DNA from: Glomus cerebriforme
Lineage: Eukaryota > Glomeromycota > Glomeromycetes > Glomerales > Glomeraceae
Direction: 5' to 3'
Length of the DNA stretch: 15,694 nt
NCBI GenBank assembly: GCA_003550305.1
Contig: QKYT01000325.1
Location: 97,425-113,118, forward strand
Position numbers and translations under genes: made by a program. Of this stretch, positions 9,013 through 15,694 are shown in pieces (positions within the stretch are counted from its first letter, which is position 1; every line of letters starts with the position of its first letter). Below the pieces are notes generated by a model that saw only the letters and a list, made by a program, of their open reading frames with translations, made no database searches and had not been told where the DNA came from.

Positions 9013-9204
9013 AATAAATAATGTCGCACAAATAGTTTTTTCCTCAAAGCTACAATGGTTTCCATTGCCTAGTTGTTAGGAGATAATTTAATACGCGAAT
9101 TTATCAATGTTTCAAGTTTAATAAAGTTAGTAAAACAACGAACATTTGAGACATCTGATGGAAAAATCTTGTTAAAAAGATGTAAAAAAAAAATATAATA
9201 ATAC

Positions 9205-9210
9205 TTTATT
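9205..9210 (-). terminator. Candidate polyadenylation signal of the secreted-peptide gene
   Basis: AATAAA on the minus strand lies about 220 bases after the stop codon of the cysteine-rich peptide gene, and a T-rich stretch follows. This would imply a long 3' untranslated region; a non-canonical nearer signal is possible. Confidence 0.35.
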
Positions 9211-9429
9211 GATATGAAATATAAAGTAACAAAAAGAAACATTAAACAAGAATGTAATCTACACTACAATTTCTAGTTTAATTGAATTTAATTCATGATA
9301 AAATATATATATATATAAAAAGAAAATTTAAATTTTGAAAAAAAAAGATTTCTTATCATCGACAAAAGCTGTATGAAGTACAAACAGTGTTTGCTTTACA
9401 GCAAAGTATCGTAATCCAATCTATACCGC

Positions 9430-9651
9430 TTAACTAGAACATAAATCAGTATTTAATACGCAATTCATGCCTATGGGACAACATTTTCCAATGCTATCGG
9501 TACATGGATAATCTCCAGGATAGCATGAGGCCTGTCTTTTTCCCCCCAAAGCTGGTCCAGAGACTCTTTTCGACGTAGTTGGCTTGGCGGAAGTGAAAAC
9601 GCCGAAGGTTACAATAGCGAGAACGAGAATTATGATAAGTTTCTTAATCAT
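9430..9651 (-). CDS. Small secreted cysteine-rich protein (candidate effector)
   Basis: This intronless frame encodes 73 residues. Residues 1-22 form a clear signal peptide: MIKK, a hydrophobic core LIIILVLAIV and a small-residue site at TSA. The pro-region carries two dibasic KR sites (28-29 and 38-39), as cleaved by Kex2-type proteases, with VSGPALGG between them. The mature part (about 40-73) has six cysteines at 43, 50, 57, 58, 64 and 71, spaced C-X6-C-X6-CC-X5-C-X6-C, the order and approximate spacing of inhibitor-cystine-knot (knottin) peptides. Such a fold would have three disulfides and be exported. Knottin-like spacing occurs in defence, signalling and inhibitor peptides, so spacing alone gives no activity; for a mycorrhizal fungus, a secreted effector or signalling peptide is the natural guess. 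Codons are less AT-rich than the flanks, supporting real coding. A TATA box lies 125 bases upstream and A is at -3 of the start. Confidence 0.8.
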   Translation of the reverse strand: MIKKLIIILVLAIVTFGVFTSAKPTTSKRVSGPALGGKRQASCYPGDYPCTDSIGKCCPIGMNCVLNTDLCSS

Positions 9652-9775
9652 TTTGAAAGTGGTTGAGTGGTTTTTATGAAATAAACTGTGAGTTAATCGA
9701 GTATTTTTTTCAATTCTTTTTAGTTTTATTAATTGAATTGATTTTGAAATGTGAAAGTAAGGAACTCAATGCGCT

Positions 9776-9783
9776 TATTTATA
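9776..9783 (-). promoter_or_regulatory. TATA box of the secreted-peptide gene
   Basis: TATAAATA on the minus strand lies 125 bases before the start codon at 9651, giving a predicted leader of roughly 90-100 bases. It is the same octamer as before both F-box genes. Confidence 0.5.
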
Positions 9784-10490
9784 AGAAATTTTTTGATAAA
9801 TCATTAAAATTTGAAATTTGGATGTTACTTTGCTAATGTATATACTGTAATATTGCAGGAATTATTTACGGAAATTTTAATATTTTCCATAAAGAAATTT
9901 CGTTATTTTCTTTCATGATAACCCTTATTTGTTCATATTGTTTTTTTTGTAACGTTATTACTTTGATGAATTCATAGAATAAATAATGTATAAGGCGTAA
10001 TTTTTTTTTCATTATCTTATTTTCGATTTTTACAGCTCATAAATAAATAAAATAAATAACACTCAATATAGTTTAGATCATTTTTTTTTAATGAAATAGG
10101 TTCATATATTTTTTGTAATGTATTAAAAAAAAAATTACATATATACCATGTGACATTAGCGAAATTCATATTATCAAATAATAATAATAATAATAAACTC
10201 TAATAATCATCAAATCTAAAAGTACATCACCTGGTACTAACCCAATTAAGGTAAATAGTGAAGATCAAATGTAAGCATTACATAATAAACTATACCAAAA
10301 AAGTGAAATGATTTGTAAATTATAAATTCGAAATCTAATCTAAGATTAAGAATTATTTTTACGGAATTAATTTCCGATTGTTTAAAAAAAAAAAGATCAT
10401 TAATATTAAATGATTTGTTTATCAAATAAACGTACGAATTTATGCAGATACGAATCAAAAAAATGTTATTAATTCATACGAAACTAAGAC
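9784..10490. other. Gene-free sequence with an AAT microsatellite
   Basis: The first 150 bases are the upstream region of the secreted-peptide gene. A pure (AAT)6 run lies at about 10177-10195. A 70-codon minus-strand frame (10246-10458) has an extreme AT-driven composition and no recognisable features, so it is not called. Confidence 0.5.
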
Positions 10491-10643
10491 CGGGTACCCG
10501 AGTAATATCTCCTTAATAAAACAAAGAAAATTTAAATTCATCCTTTCAGAATGAACAAATCCGTCGAATTTCTTATCTCACGTCAGCCTTATATGCAAGG
10601 AACATTCTTTCAATTTGTTATGCGCAGCAATTCGGGCACCCGA
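10491..10643. repeat. Paired CGGGYACCCGA motifs
   Basis: CGGGTACCCGA (10491-10501) and CGGGCACCCGA (10633-10643) bracket about 130 bases. CGGGTACCCG is a perfect palindrome, so the pair can be read as direct or inverted repeats. These are the only G+C-rich decamers in a very AT-rich kilobase. They may be the ends of a small transposable element; TTATTAAT occurs just outside both sides but at unequal distances. Confidence 0.35.
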
Positions 10644-10852
10644 TTTTATTAATAATACGATAAAAACACGACTGATCTTGTATAGGACATGATTTTTAAT
10701 GAACATTAAGTCTACAAAGTTCCTTCAAACTACTGAGTTAAATAAAGAATAATAACAGGATATCTGCGATTCCACTATAATTAGATCATTTCTGTTAAAG
10801 ACTATAAATATCTTCGTTTTATGAACTTCTAACGCACTTTAATTTATATGGT

Positions 10853-11033
10853 ACCTGGTATGGTGTATAGTATTACGTTAGACTAAGTTATGGGTCCCAA
10901 AATATATATAAAAAGGTAGAGTCATAGTAAAATTTTTTTTGCCCCTGTATAATATTTCGGGGTCCTAATGAGATTCGCATGCATATGGATCTGGATTATC
11001 AAATCCAGCTAACCTGTTTTTGGTATATAGTAT
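10853..11033 (+). repeat. Direct repeat ACCTG...TGGTRTATAGTAT flanking a hairpin
   Basis: About 21 bases beginning ACCTG and ending TATAGTAT occur at 10853-10873 and 11012-11033 with some mismatches. Between them lies a perfect 7-bp hairpin, CTGGATT-ATCA-AATCCAG (10991-11008), and GGGTCC occurs twice (10892 and about 10970). This may be a short duplicated segment or a solo terminal repeat. No coding content is visible. Confidence 0.3.
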
Positions 11034-11557
11034 GATTTTACAAATTCGTTGATCAATTAAGATTAAGGGGTTCAAGCGTTCTTTTTCTTGCACAGTAAAA
11101 TAGATGAACAACATTTGCAAGATTAATATTCACGACAAAATATCTTTTCTTATTTTTCGGAGTCATCTACAGTTAAAATAGAAAATGATAAAACAAATTA
11201 ACGAGTTATTAAGATTGGTTTATTTATTTATGCCTGCTTGCCTTATCACTTCCGAATTTAATTATTTAATTATTTTACAATCCTTGATATGAAATTAATT
11301 GTTCACTAGATTAAATATTTGATTAAAGTATATAGACGTAAGATGACAATAAGATAAAATCACATGATGTATTTGCGTTACTTTTATTTGTTCTAATAAT
11401 TCTAATAATGCATGAAATCGTATTTATCTTACTCTCAATATACTGTACCTTAATACGAAATTTATATAATAGGAAAAAAAAATACGATTAAAAATTGTAC
11501 TATACTAAATTACCAGTTACTAATTTGGCATTATGGCAGCGACATAAAAAAAAAAAT
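11034..11557. other. Gene-free AT-rich sequence
   Basis: No exon, RNA gene or strong repeat was found. Confidence 0.5.
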
Positions 11558-11625
11558 GGTGACAAATTGTGTATACTGTGTATTTTTTTGTGTCACACAT
11601 AGTGAGTTGAAGTAAACCACGTGAC
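11558..11625. repeat. GGTGACAAAT / GTGTCAC inverted motifs with CACGTGAC
   Basis: GGTGACAAAT (11558-11567) is followed by an inverted GTGTCAC at about 11590, and CACGTGAC lies at 11618-11625. GGTGACAAAT also occurs, on the other strand, at 1527-1536 and within the right part of the terminal-repeat element at 3307-3561. The three sites may derive from related elements. Confidence 0.3.
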
Positions 11626-12365
11626 TTCTCCGTCTTTCATTACGCACTTTGGAATAATAATAACAGGAAATACTGTATATCACCCATTTGTGTAAACTTA
11701 TACTTTAATATCACATTCTAAATAAACAAGATGAAATTTTAAAAAAATACAGTATATATTATTTTTTAATTATAATTAAATCATTTTTAACTGAAAGGAG
11801 AAGTTTGATTTAGAGGAAAATTTTATCCGTTCCATTTTCCGTAATCCGTCGAATCGGATTTAAACCTCTGCCAATCCATCAGGAAAAATTTTTTTTCTAA
11901 TTAAATATCAAAATTTTTTTTTTTAAAAAAAAAAAATTGAAAATCGAATCATCCGAAATAATAATTAATTTTAGACAGTAATGATTTAATGATTCGAATC
12001 TCAAATTATTTGAAAAATCGATCAATTTTATGTCGATCAAAAATAAAAATAATAATAATAATAATTTTATATCCGGATAAATTATCCAGATTTTTCACAA
12101 ATATGAATCGTATTTTAGTAGTTAATCAACGAGGATACTAATACTAACTTTAAGTTCACCTTTCTTCCACTCTTTCATTCAAACCAGATCAGAGTTCTAA
12201 TACTAACTATATTTACCTCGATACATTGATCGGTAGTAATTCGGGCCAGATTTAGTTTCAGCCTCCAAATTATAAAAAATTTTCAAATAAGAAAATTGCC
12301 AAAATTACAAATTTGACCAGAATTACGGCCGATCAAACGCGAATTTATTACAGTAATAAAAAAGG
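11626..12365. other. Upstream region of F-box gene 2 with many short palindromes
   Basis: No gene was found. Inverted repeats include AATCCG/CGGATT (11843-11860), CGAATCAT/ATGATTCG (11945-11952 and 11991-11998) and TCCGGATAA/TTATCCAGA (12072-12090, 8 of 9). An (AAT)n run ends near 12065. CTAATACTAACT occurs twice (12138-12149 and 12197-12208). Together this looks like the debris of small foldback elements. Confidence 0.4.
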
Positions 12366-12404
12366 CACGTGACATAAAATTACATCATCACGTATGTATA
12401 AATA
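12366..12404 (+). promoter_or_regulatory. Promoter of F-box gene 2: CACGTGAC plus TATA box
   Basis: CACGTGAC (12366-12373) lies 23 bases before TATAAATA (12397-12404), and the ATG follows 49 bases after the TATA box. CACGTG is the core E-box of fungal bHLH regulators. This is the only one of the CACGTGAC copies placed in a recognisable promoter. Confidence 0.55.
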
Positions 12405-12452
12405 CCTCTCTTTTTCAATATTTTATCCTTTATAACTTACTCCCTAAAAAAA

Positions 12453-13892
12453 ATGTCGAAGTTGGATATTGATATTCTTTATTACATTTTTCAAGAATTA
12501 AACGAAGATAAAAATTCTTTATTTTCTTGTTTGTTGATTAATAAACTTTGTTGTGAACTTGTTATTCCAATATTATGGAGACATCCTATAAAATATTTCA
12601 TTCCTTTTAATGTTTATTTACTTGAAGAAGGAAAAAAATTATTTGATATTATTATTTTACATTTATCAGAAGCATCAAAAAAACTTCTAATAAATAAAAA
12701 TATTATTATCATTTCAACGAAACAACAAAAACAAAAGCTTTCATTTAATTATGTTAGTTTTTGTAAATATATTTGTATTCAAAAAATTTTTTCATATGTT
12801 TACATTCATGAAGATTTTTTAAATACTGATCAAAAATTGTTATTGGAACATGAAATTTATAAGTTATTTATTGGTGAATGTTCAAATGTAAAATATTTGG
12901 ATTCACTTGAATTAAAACATCCAATATATCAATTTCCAGGAGCGAATATTTGTCTTTCAAAACTATGTGAGTTGGATTGTAAATCAAATCAAATTTCATC
13001 ACTTTTTTATGGATTAGCGCAGATATGCAGATTAATAGAAAAGATTTCTATAGAATTAACAATTGACAATTCTGGATTAGCCGAATTAATTGAAATGCAA
13101 AAACAAATTAAATATATAAAAATAACTCAGAGTGAATTGTGTGGATATAAAAGAATTGCCCAGGCTTTAGAAAAACAAGCTCATTCAATACTTTATTTAC
13201 AATTATCTATGGATAATGCTTGTCTATATGACCTCTTTCCAAAATTAATTAATTTACAATCCTTCATATTAATTGGTGAAGCATATTGTGTATTAAATCG
13301 AAAATTTAGAGAAATTTTAATGGCTGCAATTTATTGTAAACTTCAAATACTTGAACTAACTAGAGCTCCACTTTATATAGCTACAAATATTATACAAAAT
13401 ACAAACGGAAATCTCTGGAAAGTTAAAATTAGAAGTAACAAACTTAATTATTCAAGAAAATATATTCAAACAATTTATAAATATTGCCCAAATATTAAAT
13501 ATACTTCGATAGTATTAAATAATGAAACCCTGGATGAAATAGAGAATTTTTTGATCAATTGCAAACATTTGGAGGCATTAGATGTGATTGTAGTAAGCAA
13601 TAATAAAAAACTTGACAAATTCTTGGATTTGTTAATTAAATTTTCTTCGGTTAGTTTATACAAAGTCCATATTAATCCGAATTTTTTTACTCTCAAGTCT
13701 CTAAATTTATTTTTTAATAATTGGAAAAATAGAAAAAATTTACATTTATATGATCATGATAATAATTGGCGTATAATAATTGGAGTATTATTCTCTGGAA
13801 TGAAAGGAATTGTTGGATATGAGAACTGTGAAAGTTTCTGGGATATTGACAATTATACTGGAATTACATGGAATGATGAGGATTCTTTCTAA
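12453..13892 (+). CDS. F-box protein, divergent paralogue of the 5738-7210 gene
   Basis: This intronless frame encodes 479 residues. The N-terminus (about 3-45) is a divergent F-box: DILYYIFQELNEDKNSLFSC then LLINKLCCELVIPILWRHP. It aligns with the other F-box protein through the pattern SCLL-x-N-x-L-x-C and ILWR-x-P. The similarity is not confined to the F-box: both have CPNI about residue 343-353, a following leucine-spaced helix ending LxxC, and a late FF-x-x-W-K block, so they share ancestry over their whole length. The body has irregular leucine-rich units (for example ILYLQLSMDNACLYDLF and LQILELTRAPLYI). The expected role is a substrate receptor of an SCF ubiquitin ligase via Skp1, with an unknown target. 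The C-terminus (IVGYENCESFWDIDNYTGIT) differs from the paralogue's. The start is the first ATG after the TATA box with A at -3, and an AATAAA follows the stop by about 135 bases. The frame is undamaged. Confidence 0.85.
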   Translation: MSKLDIDILYYIFQELNEDKNSLFSCLLINKLCCELVIPILWRHPIKYFIPFNVYLLEEGKKLFDIIILHLSEASKKLLINKNIIIISTKQQKQKLSFNYVSFCKYICIQKIFSYVYIHEDFLNTDQKLLLEHEIYKLFIGECSNVKYLDSLELKHPIYQFPGANICLSKLCELDCKSNQISSLFYGLAQICRLIEKISIELTIDNSGLAELIEMQKQIKYIKITQSELCGYKRIAQALEKQAHSILYLQLSMDNACLYDLFPKLINLQSFILIGEAYCVLNRKFREILMAAIYCKLQILELTRAPLYIATNIIQNTNGNLWKVKIRSNKLNYSRKYIQTIYKYCPNIKYTSIVLNNETLDEIENFLINCKHLEALDVIVVSNNKKLDKFLDLLIKFSSVSLYKVHINPNFFTLKSLNLFFNNWKNRKNLHLYDHDNNWRIIIGVLFSGMKGIVGYENCESFWDIDNYTGITWNDEDSF

Positions 13893-14026
13893 AAAAAGAA
13901 TAATTTCAGTTCATATTTAGAATGATAATAATTCGTATGCACAGGAAATATCACTCATGTGAACCTTAACAAATATTTTTGCTATTCCATAATCTTTAGT
14001 GATAATGATATTAAAATATATGAATG

Positions 14027-14032
14027 AATAAA
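14027..14032 (+). terminator. Candidate polyadenylation signal of F-box gene 2
   Basis: AATAAA lies about 135 bases after the stop codon, a plausible 3' untranslated length for a fungal gene. Assigned by sequence and position only. Confidence 0.45.
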
Positions 14033-14410
14033 GCACATTAATAAAACTAGGAAATTTGATCTATTAATTAGTTACAGATTTTGACTAGTAATTAACAAAC
14101 TTTTTTATGGTATTTTAATTTGATGTGATGTTATTAAAATCATATAACGTGACTCATCATGCTTTTTTATGATTTATATCATTTATTTTTAATTATATAT
14201 TTATTTCTAACGTGTCTAATTATATAATTATCCTAATTTTTATTTACTTTCTATAATTTTATTTTTCCTTTCTATTTAATCTAAAAGTATGAGAAGTCAC
14301 GTTTTATATTATTGTTCTTTAGTTTCTTCAGTGTATTTCTCTGGTACTAATAATATAAAAATAGTAGAATTAGAATATTTATATCAAATAATAGAGTTTA
14401 TCACTGTAAA
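14033..14410. other. Gene-free AT-rich sequence
   Basis: No gene or strong repeat was found. It leads into the ACTAARRGT repeat zone. Confidence 0.45.
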
Positions 14411-14567
14411 ACTAAAAGTTATAGCTTGCATTTATCAAATAAGAGATTCATTACTGAAGACTGGGAGTATCATTAAACTAAGAGTAACTGTAAGTATCAC
14501 TAGAACTAAGGGTTTTAGTTTATGCTTGGAATGGAAAAACTAAAAGTTCATAACTGTAACTAAGAGT
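14411..14567 (+). repeat. Degenerate ACTAARRGT repeat zone
   Basis: ACTAA(A/G)(A/G)GT occurs five times on the plus strand, at 14411, 14477, 14505, 14539 and 14559. AACTGTAA neighbours two of them and TATCA or TCAC others, so the repeat unit was probably longer and has decayed. An 84-codon frame covers this region but its sequence is explained by the repeat and has no domain. Confidence 0.45.
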
Positions 14568-15189
14568 CACCAGCTTTTTTAAAAATTATTAACCCCTTTT
14601 ATTTTACTAATAAATTTACTTTCCAATAGTCAATAATTTCTTGTACTTTTATGTTTTATACTCAATTAGAATCTGATTTTACATGCTTTTAAGATCTTTT
14701 TTCATATTATCTGGCATATAAGCCTAATTTTTTCTTTCAAATTCAAATGATAATGTTTTACTAATTAATTGAAATGTTTTTATAAGAACCTAAGTTTAAA
14801 CATCTGAAGAAATTAGAGAGTTTAGATAAAGAATAAAAAAATACTTTAAAGCATAAAAAAAACTAGCTATATTATTAACATACTTTATATTTTATATATA
14901 TACTTTGTAATAAATATTGTTGTAGTTTTTCTTAAACTTTGAAAATATTATATTGATATTATCAAAGGCAAATTTCACATATTTATCACAAATTATATGA
15001 GAAATCAAGTCCAAAGCATAGTATAGGACTATCTATATACAGGCTATAATTACACCATTTCATTATTATCTGCTCACTTGCTCTGTTTGATTAGTTTATT
15101 ATGTGTTACATTTTACCTAATCTGTCACTAATATATGTGAACTTACAATTTGTTTGTTTTTATTTTTATTTTTTTTTTATGAAAATTTC
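14568..15189. other. Gene-free AT-rich sequence
   Basis: Nothing coding-like, repeated or strongly structured was found. Confidence 0.5.
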
Positions 15190-15450
15190 TAATCTTAACC
15201 CGGGGGGGAAATTCCTTCCCTAGTCACATGATTATATCATGTGATTCTAATATCAGCTTCGCCTTTGGCTTTACCAATCTGGACCCTGCCAATGGCTGTT
15301 ACCTAAACAATACTACACTGATTACACTACTAAAAGAGCGAATGTATTCATGCACTGATCCTTATCTTCTCTCTAGGATTTGCTTCACAAATCCTAAGTA
15401 CATTACTCAGACCCATCCAGGCTGCCATTGGCACGGCTTAAGATATTTCA
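15190..15450. repeat. Higher-GC island, probable transposable-element fragment
   Basis: G+C rises abruptly at CCCGGGGGGG (about 15199) and falls back to AT-rich sequence after about 15440. Nested perfect inverted repeats lie inside: TCACATGAT-TAT-ATCATGTGA (15224-15244), TGCCAATGGC (15287-15296) with GCCATTGGCA (15424-15433), and AGGATTTG-CTTCA-CAAATCCT (15375-15395). An 81-codon frame (15228-15473) runs through it but matches no family I know. Sharp edges, structure and composition fit an inserted repeat rather than a gene. The superfamily cannot be named. Confidence 0.45.
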
Positions 15451-15660
15451 AGCGCAAAAATAAAACAATTTAGTGATTTAAATATTCAAACTTTTTATTG
15501 AATGTAATTTATATTAACAATACAATATTACAATAAACAATCTATACAATGCAAAGAATCCTATAAAATTAATAAATACTAATAAGTAAACACTGTAAAA
15601 TTCTAATTCTTATTAAATTTAACAAAAAAAGGATTAAGTTAGTTCCAGATAAGGTTGCTT

Positions 15661-15682
15661 GCCGAAACTAGGGGGTTTCGGC
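15661..15682. repeat. GCCGAAAC hairpin at the window edge
   Basis: GCCGAAAC (15661-15668) and GTTTCGGC (15675-15682) form a perfect 8-bp stem with a 6-base loop, inside a G-rich patch that begins where the AT-rich sequence ends. It may be the terminal repeat of an element continuing beyond the window. Confidence 0.4.
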
Positions 15683-15694
15683 GGGATGGCGTAT

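Noticed and set aside
10246..10458. 70-codon minus-strand frame
   Set aside because: Dominated by Ile, Phe, Leu and Tyr from AT-rich DNA; no start context or motif.
14289..14543. 84-codon plus-strand frame
   Set aside because: It is a by-product of the ACTAARRGT repeat zone and has no recognisable domain.
15228..15473. 81-codon plus-strand frame in the GC island
   Set aside because: It starts inside a perfect palindrome and covers nested inverted repeats, so the open frame is better explained by reduced stop-codon density in higher-GC repeat DNA.

Overview
The window is very AT-rich eukaryotic DNA. It has short GT-AG introns, intronless F-box/leucine-rich genes, a wreck of a TKL-like kinase with an N-terminal Cys-pair module, and retrotransposon debris. 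This combination matches arbuscular mycorrhizal fungi (Glomeromycota, Rhizophagus type), whose genomes carry very large F-box and kinase-like families. The assignment rests on recognised protein families and base composition, not on a database search.

Layout. Positions 1-3300 hold no intact gene. They contain a minus-strand kinase remnant around the APE motif (about 490-715), a possible tRNA-derived SINE relic (about 1639-1694), and a cluster of GTCCCA palindromes (3080-3200). At 3307-3561 is a 255-bp non-autonomous DNA transposon with Mutator-like hallmarks: long terminal inverted repeats starting GGG and a flush 9-bp target duplication. Its interior is a degenerate telomere-like TTAGGG array. 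A kinase pseudogene with at least six lesions follows (3666-5107), then an intact 490-residue F-box protein (5738-7210, plus strand), a decayed minus-strand LINE reverse-transcriptase tail (about 7530-8760) and a GC-richer patch with an exon-like 48-mer and a GATA-like 8-mer repeat (8833-9012). A small secreted cysteine-rich protein lies on the minus strand (9430-9651). About 2.6 kb of gene-free DNA rich in small inverted repeats separates it from a second F-box protein (12453-13892). The last 1.8 kb is gene-free: a degenerate ACTAARRGT repeat, a higher-GC repeat-like island (about 15190-15450) and a perfect hairpin at the right edge.

Only three protein genes look functional: the two F-box proteins and the secreted peptide. 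Each has a TATAAATA box 49-125 bases upstream of its start codon. Nothing links them into one pathway; the F-box proteins would act as substrate receptors of SCF ubiquitin ligases, and the secreted peptide is a candidate effector. I see no evidence of a wholly new system. The most interesting items are the telomere-repeat-bearing transposon, the knottin-spaced secreted peptide with two dibasic sites, and the over-represented CACGTGAC element.
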